This document shows, piece after piece, positions 1 to 12,269 of a stretch of 64,000 nucleotides of DNA; position 1 is the first letter of the stretch, and each line of letters starts with the position of its first letter. This stretch comes from Prostheceraeus crozeri (lineage: Eukaryota; Platyhelminthes; Polycladida; Euryleptidae). The stretch is from the NCBI GenBank assembly GCA_907163375.1, contig CAJQUW010001420.1, positions 744,001 through 808,000 on the forward strand, read 5' to 3'. The notes below the pieces were generated by a model. It did not search any database. It was not told the origin of the DNA and was given only the letters and a program-made list of their open reading frames with translations. Made by a program: the position numbers and the translations under genes.

Positions 1-152
1 GACATCAGATTGGTGCCATGGATATCGAGTTGAATTGGTAAAATCTCATCCCTTCTATATACCTGAAAAAATAACAAGTTCATCATTTCTGATGTCACGA
101 ATCCGTGACGCAATGGTTAACTGAAAACATACTTCGATTTCCTCTACTTCAG

Positions 153-252
153 GTCTTTTCTTCGAACCCACCATCTTCACGGACGTGGAGGACAAGATGA
201 TGATTGCCCAGGAGGAATCCTTTGGACCGATTATGATCATCTCCAAATTTAA
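153..252 (+). CDS. ALDH1L: ALDH1L (10-formyltetrahydrofolate dehydrogenase) internal exon
   Basis: This is an internal coding exon of the C-terminal aldehyde dehydrogenase domain of 10-formyl-THF dehydrogenase, which oxidises 10-formyl-THF to THF and CO2 with NADP+. The acceptor AG is at 151-152 and the donor GTGAGT begins at 253. The first two bases finish a glycine codon, then the frame reads [20 protein letters not shown] followed by [12 protein letters not shown], which matches the vertebrate ALDH1L1/ALDH1L2 family closely; EESFGP is a family hallmark. The last two bases (AA) carry over to the exon at 948, where they form a lysine codon. Upstream exons, including the catalytic cysteine region, lie outside the window. 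Cytosolic ALDH1L1 and mitochondrial ALDH1L2 cannot be told apart from this part. Confidence 0.93.
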
Positions 253-947
253 GTGAGTGTGCACCTGTAGAAGCCATTTCAATGATTTTACAGAAGTTTT
301 CAGTCTAAAATTTTCATGAAAATAATGAAATTCATCAGATAAATATCATTGGGTTACTCGGTGTAGATAAATATGATTATAGAAAGTAATCAATTCATAC
401 ATTGATTGAAAATTACCTGTCTGTCTACATGTCCATTGCCCATGGAAGCAGGAACATCCTGATTGCATTCATGAAGGAATGTCCAGGGAAGCCAATTCCA
501 AAACTTAGCCAAGAGAACATAGAAGTATTTCAAACAACTGATAGTACGTAGTCAATTGGCTATGTTAAATGTTTGTAATTCTGAAGATCTTGGACTTAAA
601 CACGTTCTTATTTAATGCAGAGCTGCTTCTACCAAAATATTGTCTTCATAAGAGACTAAGTTACAGCTTCACATTGGGTCAATGTGGGAGATGCAAGAAC
701 AGATTTCACTCAGAATTTCGTAAAGCTTTAGAAACTGTGATCAATCATCTGCTTGAGGATCTGCAAATCTGTTGTGAATTTGTTGCATTACAATTTAGAA
801 AAGCTAACTTTCTCGGGTGTAATACTCGACTCGGCGTTTCAATTCCCCGATACTGCCGTATTGGTGCAACCACCTGTGACAATATGCCATGAACTCATAT
901 TAAATTGAACAGCATGTCCAAATGCCATATTTCTTTTTCATTTTCAG
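253..947 (+). other. ALDH1L intron, nothing recognised
   Basis: A 695-bp intron with GT at 253 and a pyrimidine-rich TTTTTCATTTTCAG acceptor ending at 947. An open frame at 569-892 has no recognisable domain and I treat it as chance. Confidence 0.8.
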
Positions 948-1147
948 AGATTTCGATGAGGCCATTCAACGGGGCAATGATACTGAGTTTGGATTGGCTT
1001 CAGGAGTCTTCACGAGGGATATTTCCAAGGCTTTAAGAGCTGCAGACAGAATCCAAGCAGGAACAGTATTCGTCAACACCTACAACAAGACCGATGTAGC
1101 TGCACCATTCGGCGGCTTCAAGCAGTCGGGCTTCGGCAAAGATCTCG
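948..1147 (+). CDS. ALDH1L: ALDH1L penultimate coding exon
   Basis: This penultimate exon continues the ALDH catalytic domain. The frame gives [19 protein letters not shown], then [10 protein letters not shown]..., then [19 protein letters not shown] and FGKDLG. The block around [14 protein letters not shown] with SGFGKDLG is the conserved C-terminal ALDH motif at the cofactor and oligomer interface, and it is nearly identical to animal ALDH1L proteins. The acceptor is at 946-947 and the donor GTGAGT starts at 1148, splitting a glycine codon (G|GT). That phase is completed exactly by the exon at 12270, which confirms the splice across an 11.1-kb intron. No damage is visible. Confidence 0.95.
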
Positions 1148-2410
1148 GTGAGTTCGTCTGTCGACGTTCATTTGATTTAGAATTCTATTGAAGACGGAAC
1201 TGAACAGGAGACACTCGGAATGTGTTGAGTTTTATGCCTTCGACAAATTGTAATTGGAAGGCAAGGTACTTTTCAATTCATGAAATAGTGACTATTCGGG
1301 ACGTTCATAATTTCAATGAACATCGGAGTAGTGAACTTTCTCTATTAATTAATGTGTTGTCACTTCGTTCGACTATCTTCAGGCAGCTGTAATTGCACCA
1401 ATGATGAAATTGGTTGATGGTTTCCAAACTTCGTCTGAAGAATTGCGATTATTGAATCGATTAACTTACTTGATTATGTGGACGATTCATATTATGATGA
1501 AGAGTTTATTTATCATTAACTGAAATTCAAAGGCGAAGAATTAGAAAAATAATTCGCTAATGCAAAATTTGATTTTTGGAGAATTACTTTTCTCACGCGT
1601 GCTAATTCTTGGCTTTTTTCTCTTCATCTCATGACTTGAATGGTTCCTATAATCAAGGAAGAAGTTAATTGTTCACTGAATCTTCAAGCAAGCAATTTAC
1701 TCGTAGAATATCGTTGTCAATCAATTTGATCACGTGGTGCACTGATGAGTGGGTCCTTTCTTGCAACAGCATGTTTTTTGAGCGACAATGCCAACGCAGC
1801 AATGAAAGCATGCACAGCGGTTATTAAACATTAATTGCAATTATTTGGTGCTTACCAATTTATGATTTTAAATTCTAAAAAGATTCCAAGTTTGAAGTAA
1901 TAATGTTTTTTGTAAATAGGTTCTTTCTTTCCTATGTTCTCATCATCATTTCTTGTAATAGTTATGTGCGTATGAATGAATTGTATACTTACGTTTACGT
2001 TCTGTGATCTGTAATGCGTCTACCGATTTGTTCTTGTGGACCAATAAAGTTTCTATTATTATTATTATAATTCCAATTAATTAGTGGAATAACATGACCT
2101 TAAATCTTTAATAGTATTTGTCACATAGATATAGATACACATCAAATCAAGAATACAGTTGTTCATGTGATAGATCTGCCGAAGTCGCTATCCAAATTTA
2201 TGATAAGCGATCATTCGATTTGTTAAGTGCGTTGGCCGTCCCGTGTAGGCTTATTCGATGAATTGAAGTACTAGTGAAAAATTCAAAATCAAGAATGAAT
2301 CTTCAAGTGGTAGTGATAATTGCAAGTAATTGATTGTTTCCTGCGGAAATTAAAATTAATTGATTGCTTGCCCAAAGTTAATTCCAGTAACTAGTTTGTG
2401 ATATCCTTGT

Positions 2411-2580
2411 GTCTCAGTGGCACAGTGGTTAAGTGCTTGGCCTAGGGATCTTTCGGTCCAGAGATCGAGCCCCGAAAGTATCATAGGAAGTCGGCAGGAA
2501 GGGCACCCGGACGTCACCGTATGTCAGCACCGTCCAAGCCCCAGTAAAGGGGAGTAGTGATGTTTAGCAATCATGAATGG
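2411..2580 (+). repeat. tRNA-derived SINE, copy 1
   Basis: The sequence has a tRNA-like head. GGCACAGTGGTTAAGTGC (from about 2419) fits a pol III A box and GAGATCGAGCCC (about 2462) fits a B box. A unit-specific body follows (AGGGCACCCGGACGTCACC; TGTCAGCACC). A second copy lies inverted at 6302-6495 with the same block order, which supports a dispersed SINE family rather than a tRNA gene. No tRNA anticodon stem or acceptor stem can be folded convincingly. Confidence 0.75.
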
Positions 2581-5468
2581 AAGCAGGCTCATACTTTTTC
2601 GTGGTATCTCATCATAGTTTTTTATGTTGAAAACAAATCTGCTGACATGCATTTTCTAATGGTTGTTTTAATTTGAAGTATTAGAGCAGTGTCACTTGTG
2701 AAGCAGTGACTCATGACTCAGCGTTTTCTGTCAGCTCACAGTTCAAATCTAGCTCATCCTTGCGTGCGTGCGGTATTCATGCCAGCTATTACGTAAGTAA
2801 CCTGGTGACGCTGAACTCCTCACCTCAATACTTAGTCGCAGGGCAATGAATTGACTTGAAATCCTTGCGTACTTATGATGGTCCTTTCGCTGAGTGCAGT
2901 GAAGAAGCATCACATCAGTATGTGGAACTATAAATAATCGATCGAATTTGGTAATGAAGATCATAAGGGCATTTTGTGAATATTTTGTATAATAATCTTG
3001 CATGGGTATTATAAGGTCATAGCCGCATCTTAACTTATCGACCTTACTTTATAGCTTATTTTGGGACAAAAGTCGTTGGATGTGTGTTGATTGGATGTGT
3101 GTTACTTAGGCTACACGTGATCTAAATATTTCGTGACAAGCAGGCCTCTAACTTGTCTTCAGAGCTCACGTGTTGGACATTGATTATTGTTTTCATCGGA
3201 CACTGGGCTAGGTGACATAATTCGGAAAGGTATATTGAAAAGTCACGACCCTCTATGGTCATGACTTTGATTGACCGTGACTGATAGTGGAAAACCGGCA
3301 AACTGCAGCTTTTCAGCGATCAATACCCAATGTAACCGGTGTTTGGGTCAAGTAATGGTCATGTCTTCGTAGCATTTCACAAAATTATAGAATGATACGC
3401 CACTCAACTTATGTCCGGTCTATCACTGATGAAATAGCAAATTTGAGCTTTAGTCGAGCTTTGAACAAGTATGCATTCTGCAAATATGAATCATCTGTTT
3501 CCCTTCCATGCCGTCCATGAAATGGTGATAGACTTGGTCATTTTACTTTCAAAACAAAATAATTGAGTGGGAAAATTAAGAAAAATGGGAACATCGCCTA
3601 TCAATCCATTTGAGGCCGAGGTATAATTATAGGAATGGTCAAATACTGCAATAGAAGTTGAAAATTCTAATATTATGATTGTAAAATGCTCAACGTATCT
3701 GCACTTTCACTGATTTCGTCCTTTTCTATAAAGTATATTTATCATACGAGTTCACACCAACAACAGCTTTTCCTTAATACGTAGAGAATCATTTGACAGT
3801 ATATAAATGAAGACAGAACGGCATGATAGATCATTATTGAGCTATAAGCTGAGTAGTTGGCGTTATCTCATAATCTGTAGAGTTAACAGTGCACAGAAGT
3901 ACTGCTGCAGCTCCTTAACTGTTGGCTTTGACTTTCAGTCTTAAAATAAGCAAGAATGAACATGTCAATGCAGGTATTCCATTGTATTTTCCTGGCGAAG
4001 ACTGCTCGCTGGTGAAAGCTGTACTTAAAGAAAGAACGAAGTGATGAAGCAGTTTTCGTTCATGCCAAGTCATAAAATAGAACTTTCATAAATTTGACAT
4101 ACATGAATTTTGACGCAGTCAGCTCAGAAGTTTGATATTAAAATTGACCTACTAGTTTTGGGGGCCTACATGATGAAATTTCACAAGATGGGAGAAGGAA
4201 ATTGAGTAGCAAACAACTAACTCTATTTCTGCGTGAAATTAAACAGATGCTCTTGCCCGTGCACAAGATGCAGCAGATTGGATGGCTGACAAGTGACGCA
4301 TGTCTTCTAGATGAAAATGTCAATCCTCTCAAAAATACCGAAGAAATCTGAAACAGCAATCGAGGATTGACTAAGTTTTCTGCGCATACTTACATTGTTG
4401 TACAAATCCACATGCATTTTAATGTGTTGTCATCTTAATTCGTTCTCTGACCAGCACCCAATCATAATTGATTATAGTACCCGTTAAGAACAAATAGTGA
4501 TCTGCTCGGTGACTTCAATACAATAATTAGCTGTAGTAGCTTAACGAACTTTTTCTACAAGATATTTGACTGAATTTTAGCTTCTTGATCTAACGAAGAA
4601 TTTTACCGAATTTTGACAATAACTTTTTTATCTATTGGTAAGGAGAACCAGGTGCACGAGCGTAAGGATAGTTAATACCGCTAAGTACTAAGATAAATTG
4701 AAGCGACAATTCTGACAACCTCAGTTGGACAGAATTCACTCGCTGAGTAAGCTTGCTAAATTCTCTTTTTGTACTTCTCGATGCATGAATTATCAATTGG
4801 TATTCCGTAGCGTATTTTCAGTAGCAGTAGTTTCCCCCTGTTTAAACAATAATATGAATTGCTTAGAGGGTAGAGTACTTGATAGAGTTTAAACTAATTA
4901 ACCCTATGTATGGTTAGCGTATAACGTTTTAATTCCAGTAATAGATGAAGTTGACAAAGATGATTTATAAAATGCTTCGAGCTTATCTCGATAAAATTAC
5001 CTCACTTGCAAATTGTTACTATATTGACCCTATTTACGATAGGAAAGATCAAAACTAATCGGTCCAATAAAATTGCTAATGATATTTTCTAATGACTGCT
5101 TTTTACTCCTCGCACGTATACTTTCAAATACTTTTATCGGACGTGAAATTCAAATCAAACTCTGTTGACTACGCAATATTGGGCAATCAATTCTCCAAAT
5201 AGAAACTGTCATCTGTTTTAGTTTGTGTAGTTTTGACCACTTTACATAATCGTCATGGTAATATCAGTACAAAACATTTGATGTTCGTTCTACAAATAAT
5301 TGCTCACTATGTCATGTATTATCGTTGTTTCACAATGACTATCACATGTGACAATTGCCTGATTCCATGCTTATTATGTGCACGTGTCAGGACAAAAGTC
5401 CATACAGTAAATTGCGCTACCAGTCTGTACTCGTATATAATGGTCTTGACGGCTGATCTATTCCATTA

Positions 5469-6790
5469 CAGGGTGGGCCGATGTGACAAAACGTGACAGT
5501 ATGTGACAATTTTTCATCTCAAAATAAAATGTGACAAAATGTGCGTTTTTTGCTGTTGGTGTGATAAAATATGACAAATTCATGGAAAAAATATTCTGAC
5601 AAAAATATGAACAAAGTCACGGAGGAGATTAACTTCGTTCGAATGAAATAACGAAGTCATATTTTCCATGAGGTCTTTATTCTAATGTTCCTATATTCTT
5701 GGATGATGACTTGTAATAGGGATATGCAAGATTGATCTTTCCCCCTTTCTTGCTGCAAAATGCGACTTGTGCTTGCGCCGCAAGGCATTAATTTTGTTGT
5801 TATTTGTCTGACTTTTCAAAGTTAACTTCGACGTGTTATGTGATGGCCCAATTGTAACATTCATTGTATGTGGCCAGATGTTTCTTGATTGTCATATCCA
5901 GATCGTAGGAGTCACTGTGAATGTATACTTTCTGCAATGCATTTGCATGTATTAATAGTTACCAGCACCGATCTGAATACAGAACAAAAGCAATAGGAAT
6001 CGCTATGAAACTGAGTGGCATTTGTTCACTGAAAGCGAAGTTTTCCTCTTTACTGTGAAATAATATGGTCAGTGAATTCACATTGTGAAACATCTTCGAT
6101 TACGTGTTTATTATGCAATCATATTTGCATAAGTAATGAATCATAAATAAATTCGTGACTATAAAAAGAATCAATAAATAAGGTCTGAGAGCAATTTTTT
6201 TCACTTAAAACAAAGCTAAATGTGTCTCGGTTTTTACCCATGCTGTGTTATTACACTTAATCTAATGGTAAATGTTATACACCTTCAATATCGATTCTCC
6301 ATGAGAATGAAATGATGGTTTAACGTCGCTACTTCCCATATTGAGAGCTTTGATGGTGCTGACATCAGTCAGACATTAATCTTGAGACTTCTGATCTTTT
6401 TAGTCCGGATGCACTTCATCACTTCTCCCAATGACACCTCTGTCGACCTCTGGACCGACAGATCATTAGGCCAAGCATTTAGCCACTGTGCCATCATGTG
6501 GAACAATGTAAATAATAATAATTAGTAATTATTAATGAATTCAGGATTTTTCTCGATCCTGTCCCGTTATAACCCGTTTGATATATATTATGAATATTAC
6601 GTCAAATGCTCTACTTCAAAAAAAATCAGCATTTAAGGCAAAATTGATAGCTGCGTGGAATCTTTTGCGCACCGGCATATGTCAAATTTTGGCCATGTGT
6701 TTTCATCAGCATGTGACAGAATGAGACAAATCTCGAATATCAAGATGTCACAGAATGTGTCACAAATCCATACATGGCGGCCCACCCCTG
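5469..6790. mobile_element. Putative hAT-like non-autonomous element
   Basis: The ends are inverted: CAGGGTGGGCCG starts at 5469 and its counterpart CGGCCCACCCCTG ends at 6790. Both ends continue inward with repeated TGTGACA / TGTCACA motifs (5481-5580 and 6660-6770), so the subterminal regions also mirror each other. CAGGGGTGGGC ends are typical of hAT elements. I could not find a clean 8-bp target duplication. There is no transposase; the interior includes an inverted SINE at 6302-6495. Confidence 0.55.
6302..6495 (-). repeat. tRNA-derived SINE, copy 2
   Basis: Read on the minus strand, this has GGCACAGTGGCTAAATGC, TTGGCCTAATGATCTGTCGG and GAGGTCGACAG, then TGTCAGCACC and a tail with GTTAAACCATCATTTC. 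The block order is the same as in the copy at 2411-2580. It lies inside the 5469-6790 inverted-repeat element. Confidence 0.7.
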
Positions 6791-7329
6791 CCATCAAGAG
6801 ACCAGCTCAGATGAAATAAATGCAAAGTTTCCATCTCTTTCCTACCCTCCATGAACTCGAGCTGTAGAAGCAGATTGTAAGTCGGCGCTCTTCGATTTCA
6901 AAATTTACCTTTCATCAGATATTGACAGATTGAATGAAATGAATATTAGAGAATGTTCTTTGTTGTTAGCTTTTCGTGTTCTGCATCGCACTAAGCAGTC
7001 ATTGTGTAGCACAGGCTTACTATAATTTGTAATCAACTAGCATTGGTGACTGGAACCTGACATGAATATCCACCAGTCGTCCTGATTTCTGATGTAATGC
7101 ATCTGATGAGACTTTTAAGTATCGGTTTGGTGAGGTCATGTTTCAGGATAATTTCGACATAGTCATCGAATTTTCGGATGCCCATAGACCTTACTAATTT
7201 TCCCTTTGCACACAAAATAAAGCTCTCTGAAGTTGGATCTCTTTGCATGACAAAGGACTTGTGAACGTCGATGTTAATCTAGCCAGGAAATTTCCGTTGA
7301 TTTCGACAACAACGACTGTCTTCCTCGAT

Positions 7330-7870
7330 GTCGGGTGGATGAATGACGTTGGGTTCAATTGGCGTCGGGCATGTGTGCGTTGATGGCTTCGAAGACCAGG
7401 CAGGGAAGCACAGTCGCGTCCACAGTGACCGCACACATGCGTCGCTGTGTTAGGTCCGCTCACGTCTCGCGATGGCCCCTGCACGGTACAAGTCACTGAA
7501 ATGGTTTGCTCCGTCGTTACACCACACACTTCTGTCAGCACTGAGCCTCTCAAAAGCTGTTGGGTTGATGTTAAATTTCTGTAGGGAGACTTTGAGATTT
7601 GTCGTGGAATCGCTTCTTTTGTCCTCCTGTCAATCGCTTGCCGGTCCCCCGCTCGCTGAACATTACCATCCGTGGCAGTCTGATGTTGTGTTGGCGACCA
7701 ACATGCCCAGTGAAGTTGACGACCACGGATTATCTCTTCCAATGGGCTGACGTGACATTTGTGACGAATCTCGACGTACCAGGGAGTAGAAAAGTAGGAT
7801 TGAAGTGTCGATATCGCCCACGTGACACGAGGAAAAGCAGAAGCTTTCACACGGTTACCAAATAGTGTAA
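7330..7870 (-). pseudogene. LINE 3' fragment with C2H2-type tail (degenerate)
   Basis: On the minus strand, pieces of a non-LTR retrotransposon C-terminus appear in shifting frames. They are SPLEEIIRGRQLHWA near 7740, then (next frame) GHVGRQHNIRLPRMVMFSE with GGQKKRFHD, then DRSVW, and finally a C2H2 finger HVCGHCGRDCASLPGLRSH with QRTH near 7360-7450. Arg-Gln-Leu-x-Trp-x-Gly-His-Val followed by a C-terminal zinc finger is typical of many animal LINE ORF2 ends. Several frame changes are needed, so this is a dead fragment. It ends about 75 bp before the secreted-protein gene. Confidence 0.7.
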
Positions 7871-7946
7871 TGGTTTCATGACATCTGTTCTTGTGCAAAT
7901 CACTATTTATATTCATCGGGTATTTGCTCTCGCATTTGGTTCGAGC

Positions 7947-9952
7947 ATGAAGTCTCTGACGGCATTAACTTTTCTGATTCTCAACGTTCTCTATGCTAAC
8001 TGTCAGACATTTGGCGAGCGAGTGCGCGCCTTAGAGGCGAAGATGGAATCCCAGGAGTCCGAGATGGTCATGTTAAAGAGTGTAGTAAGCGATCTGACGC
8101 AACAGGCATTACACCAACAAGTAGCTATGGAAGAACGAGTTCGTAGTTCAGGTCATTCAGGTGTGAAACGCATTCGACTGCGAACGTCTGGTACGCAGCC
8201 GTACCATACAGAGAGTCACGTGGGATCAAGTGCTGGTTCCGTTCACGACCACGCCAATCTGTATAACACATTGGGTCTGGGAGAGTTGAACGCGGTTCTC
8301 AATGGGGTGGAATTTCGGACACGCCACAATGACTACCGTTGCGTGAAACCACACGAAGTATCAAAAGAGTTTCATTCAACTCAAGACATACCATTCCCTG
8401 AAGTACCGCCCTCAGTGCTTTCGAAGAGCACTGTCAGCGAACAGATGCAAGAAATGAAAGAATGGTTCCGTGCGTGGCTCAACAGTGACCACTCTGTCCG
8501 CGATTATCGTCCGTATTTCAAGCCGGTCCTTTGCTACTTAGAAGGTGCTTGGATGACGGAAACGGAACATTTGGAAGAGTCATTTGATTCGGATCGACAC
8601 TGGCTAGATGCAACAACATGGGAAGACCTTCACGATAAGATTCGCTTCACAAGTTATGCGGGGAGGAAGGACAGCGCAGAAAATTACGCGCATTTACCAC
8701 GAAGTGTTATCGGTAGTATGGTGAAGAACAACGTCACATTGCCTGTTTTTGCACAGTGGAATTACCGCATGCTCTGTCATCCTGTCCACCGTCAGTTACC
8801 ATTAACGTTATTGCGTCCTCTGGATGACTTCGCAAACCGCTTGGTCTATTTACGAGGCGTAGCAGACATGGACGGCAGTCGTGCCACTCGATTCCGAATC
8901 CGGCCGGACAACAGAACGGAATTTCGCGAGCGTAGAGTCAAATTTGCATTATTGGATGAATTGATGGAAGAAATTCCGGGGAAAGACAATTATCGGGCCA
9001 ATTTGACTGATGATGCCTTCGACTTGACAGCCACACATATGGAGAGAGACGAAGTAATCAATGCTGGTTTCTATCACCGCTGGTATCGGACCGCTCGAGT
9101 TGATGCCATGGGTGTGAACACGCGACATCGAGGCTTCAGTGATGACAATCTATTCGCGGCGATGACTTCCTCGCCTCGTGTGGCAGCTGTCAATCTGACG
9201 GAATGCGCTGAAAGACAATGTCGTCGTTTCTCTCAGCGCTGGTCTTGGGCTGTGCCGTTTGAGGTGGTGTTTCTCACTCCTCTACACGCCTGGAACCCTT
9301 ATGGATTTGCACATTACGTGAATAACCAACACCGAGTGGTCACTGAAAGAGGACGCAGAAATGGGGATCCCAATCCGGACAAAGCATACAATGGCACCGG
9401 ACCTTCCTTCTTCTATCGGACGCCAGCTGAATTCTTCGGAGAGGAGAGCGGCCGAGACGCTGCAGATACCGGCAGTTTTACCAAGGCTTACCTCAGGGCA
9501 ATATGCATATGGTCAGGAGCAGCGGCATCAGGACTCACTTGCCGGTCATCGATGGTTTGGGCAGTGTTAGAACACGTTTCCCGATCTTCCCGCTTCATGA
9601 AGACGGCTCCACTGCAATGAAGGAGGCAGTAGCTGTGAAAGAGTTCATGTTGGAGCCGGCACTGTACGCCAACCTGCAGAGACATGAGGTGAGTGGACAG
9701 GGAGGGCCAGTGAGATTGAGGCTGAAATCCAAGAGGTCACATTCACATATTGTTGAAATCAGCAGTGGAGATATGGCTAATCTTAGACAAGGTCGAATCA
9801 TTGAGGCCACGTCAGAGCAGGCGGCTGGACACAGTCACGTCGTTCGTCTGCAATTCGGACGTGTGAAACAACAGATCATGACTAGACTATGTGATGGACA
9901 GGAGGGAGCGTGCCCACTTCATCCTCCTTTCCTCGATGTCGTCGACGAGTAA
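7947..9952 (+). CDS. Nested secreted protein gene, unnamed family, one frameshift
   Basis: I chose the ATG at 7947 because it opens a signal peptide (MKSLTALTFLILNVLYANC); an in-frame ATG at 7878 would put 23 non-signal residues in front. A coiled-coil stretch follows at residues 24-65. Then comes a long folded region with N-glycosylation sequons (NVT, NRT, NLT twice, NGT) and motifs such as TPLHAWNPYGFAHY and YRTPAEFF. Near 9494-9502 the frame breaks by one base. The next frame, to the TAA at 9950-9952, continues the same protein (SSGIRTHLPVIDGLG, FPLHEDGS, then two His-Ser/Gly-His blocks RSHSHIV and GHSHVV). Total is about 667 residues. From memory it resembles unnamed secreted proteins predicted in molluscs, brachiopods and lancelets; the function is unknown. 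It is intronless and nested in an ALDH1L intron, with AATAAA at 10166. The frameshift may be a true lesion or an assembly error. Confidence 0.75.
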
Positions 9953-10165
9953 GTGAACTTGCCAGACAACTTAGGGTTCAGACCATGTCCATTATGTACT
10001 CTAATTATGGCAGGAGACATCCAGACACCTATATTTAGCAAATGCTTTCTGCATTAGAGAGAAAGAGAATCACTTTAGTGGTGCGATGCAAAGATGCAGT
10101 CGAGACTCGTTATAACCAACCTTATACCATGGACCTGTTTTTTCTATTATTTTCAATATGAATCG

Positions 10166-10171
10166 AATAAA
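10166..10171 (+). promoter_or_regulatory. Poly(A) signal of the nested gene
   Basis: AATAAA lies 213 bp after the stop of the nested secreted-protein gene, on the same strand. Assigned by position only. Confidence 0.5.
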
Positions 10172-10670
10172 AAGTATTGTTGAATCCAGATCATGTGAAA
10201 ATGAAACGATTGAATTTTATCTTTCCTAACTGACTCGTCTCATCATGATCGAAAACTACTCTCATGATCAAATCTATAAAGTCGATTGCATTGCATTGGA
10301 AGTCAGATCGAATGCTCGCACAAAAATATAAAGATTCTGCATCTACTTGATTTAAATTATCAACGGGTAAGGTGCCGTCTGCACGATTGCCGTGGGAAGT
10401 CATGAGCAAAAACTGCTCTGTTTTGGAAAATGTTGCTATATACATGCATAATGCATATTGCACTAATTGAAATGCTTGTTTGTCATTCATTCGATCATTT
10501 GATGCTTGAAGGGCAATCGTGCTTTATTAGTACTGCATTTAATATGCCAACGGTGTGCGTTATTCAATTTCTATTGTCTACAAGATAATTTGTTCAAATG
10601 AATGTACCCGGTGTGCTTCAGACAACGCTATTCAAATCAGCCGGATATTTGAACTCAAAAACAAGTTCTA

Positions 10671-10736
10671 TAACGAACCCCTCGCCATGACGAACCTTTT
10701 ACATGGATTCCGCGAGGTTCGTTATAGCGAGTCTCA
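10671..10736. repeat. Short inverted repeat with TATAACGAACC arms
   Basis: The arms TATAACGAACCcCTCG (10671) and CGaGGTTCGTTATA (ending 10736) are inverted around a 33-bp loop. A related word, CTCGTTATAACCAACC, occurs at 10108. Such words are common at the ends of pogo/Tc1-type elements. No transposase is nearby. Confidence 0.4.
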
Positions 10737-12269
10737 AGTCTGTATTTTAACATTTCACAAGTTTTTGATCGAAGTAAGCGTTAATCAGGCTTTTGAGCCT
10801 CAGCGAGCATGTTTTTGTCTTCGCTTACTACATTTCGCAAGATCTGTAACACATATATCCGTACCTTCCAGCAGCTATGACTGACTCAAGCTCAGCTAAC
10901 ATTCTCACTTCGCAGAAGCTGCTCATGCTCTTAAGCTGGGCTCATACCTGCTTACCTCTAATCAGTGTCTGATTAGAAGGCACCGAAAGGCATTGATGAT
11001 TGTCATTCTCTGGAAGTGCGATGAATGCAGAAAATCGCCATTTCGTATCTTCGCCGCTTTGCCGTATCTCACAGAATCCACTGCTATGAGCGGTCATCGT
11101 TGTTATAAAGATTTCTTCAAACTTTCTTAGTTTTCCTATTTAAAGACGGTGAAACATGCAGAGTGCATCGTCATTTCTGCTTAAAGTTTAAGAGTATAAA
11201 CGACCGTGTGATCGAAGAAATTGTCATCCTTTCTTATCCAGCTCAAGTTAGATGGGTCAGATTTTTAGGACTGAGGTGTCATCAGACCGTTAGATAATTG
11301 CTATGAACTAAGCCTTAAAGGAGTAAATATTTCCATTTTACAACTCTTCGTATTTCTGCAAATCAATAAAATGTAGCTGATTTTGATAAGCATCAGACTT
11401 CCCATAACCGCCTGGTGTACGTGGAACGCATCCCCGGTCTTTCAAATAGTTTCATCACCGAAGAATCCCATAGAAGTAATTGAATGCAAAGAGCAACAGT
11501 ATCAAAAGTTCTTTTTTTCCTTCAATTTGGGCTCAAAAACTCCCATAACTCATGGCAGACGAACCGAACTCGTTTTGTTTGCGTATGCAAATCTGAGAAT
11601 CCTATTATGAAAATGAAATATGGCATTTATCAAACCTCAGCAGATGTAGCCACCGTGACACCACGAAATAGGCCATATATTAATGCGAGCACCGACATCA
11701 TGAAATGTGATGAATTGATGGCGAAGATTGATAGGTGCAATTTGAGGTCGAAATTGACTTCAGCTGAACACGAAATCAGTAATTTTTCAATTTTAATTCC
11801 CATTTTAAAGAACACGTAAAATTACTAATTGATGTCACATCATCAGCATGAAAATTGAAATAGTAGTTGAAATGAATTGTAGTGTCTAGTATTTAAGTAA
11901 TGACTGAATAAATCTGCGTCTTTGTAATGCGTCACTTGAGAATGAAATCAGCAGAATTCCAAAACGTCGTGATTTTATGGTACTTGATTTTATATTGTTT
12001 TTATATTTCTTATTATGTCAATCTCTCAACATAATAAAATGGCTTTCACACTTACAGAGAAAAACATTCGGACAGTTGGAATCTACAGGAAAGAAATTAG
12101 TAAAATATGTTATTGACAGAGTTTATTATGAAATGCTTTCTAAAACTCAAATGCGTTACGATTTTTCTATACACTATTTTCATGAGCAGAATTTGTTGTG
12201 ACCTATGTGCGTATTCATATCATGCAATTTCTCAATTTGTCTTACGATTGGTTTTGTTCCTCATTGCAG

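Larger units (their letters stand above)
1148..12269 (+). other. Last ALDH1L intron (11.1 kb) with nested gene and repeats
   Basis: The intron runs from the donor at 1148 to the acceptor TTGTTCCTCATTGCAG ending at 12269. It holds two SINE copies, a hAT-like inverted-repeat element, a LINE 3' fragment and a nested same-strand gene, all listed separately. In 1150-2410, 2585-5468 and 9960-12269 I see no other supported gene. The open frames there (for example 11484-11819) have no family resemblance. Confidence 0.85.

Noticed and set aside
569-892. 107-codon frame inside the first ALDH1L intron
   Set aside because: It lies between two well-supported exons, has no splice context, and no family resemblance.
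2411-2580. Functional tRNA gene
   Set aside because: A- and B-box-like words are present, but no cloverleaf folds, and a second diverged copy with a shared non-tRNA body marks a SINE.
2690-2770. A second tRNA-like SINE head (AGTTCAAATCT)
   Set aside because: Only a B-box-like word is present; there is no A box and no second copy.
7194-7916. 240-codon minus-strand open frame with a C2H2 motif as a host zinc-finger gene
   Set aside because: It mixes several frames of a LINE 3' end. Only pieces fit the family, so it is a fragment and not a host gene.
11484-11819. 111-codon frame in the last ALDH1L intron
   Set aside because: No domain or conservation signal visible; an opposite-strand frame overlaps it.
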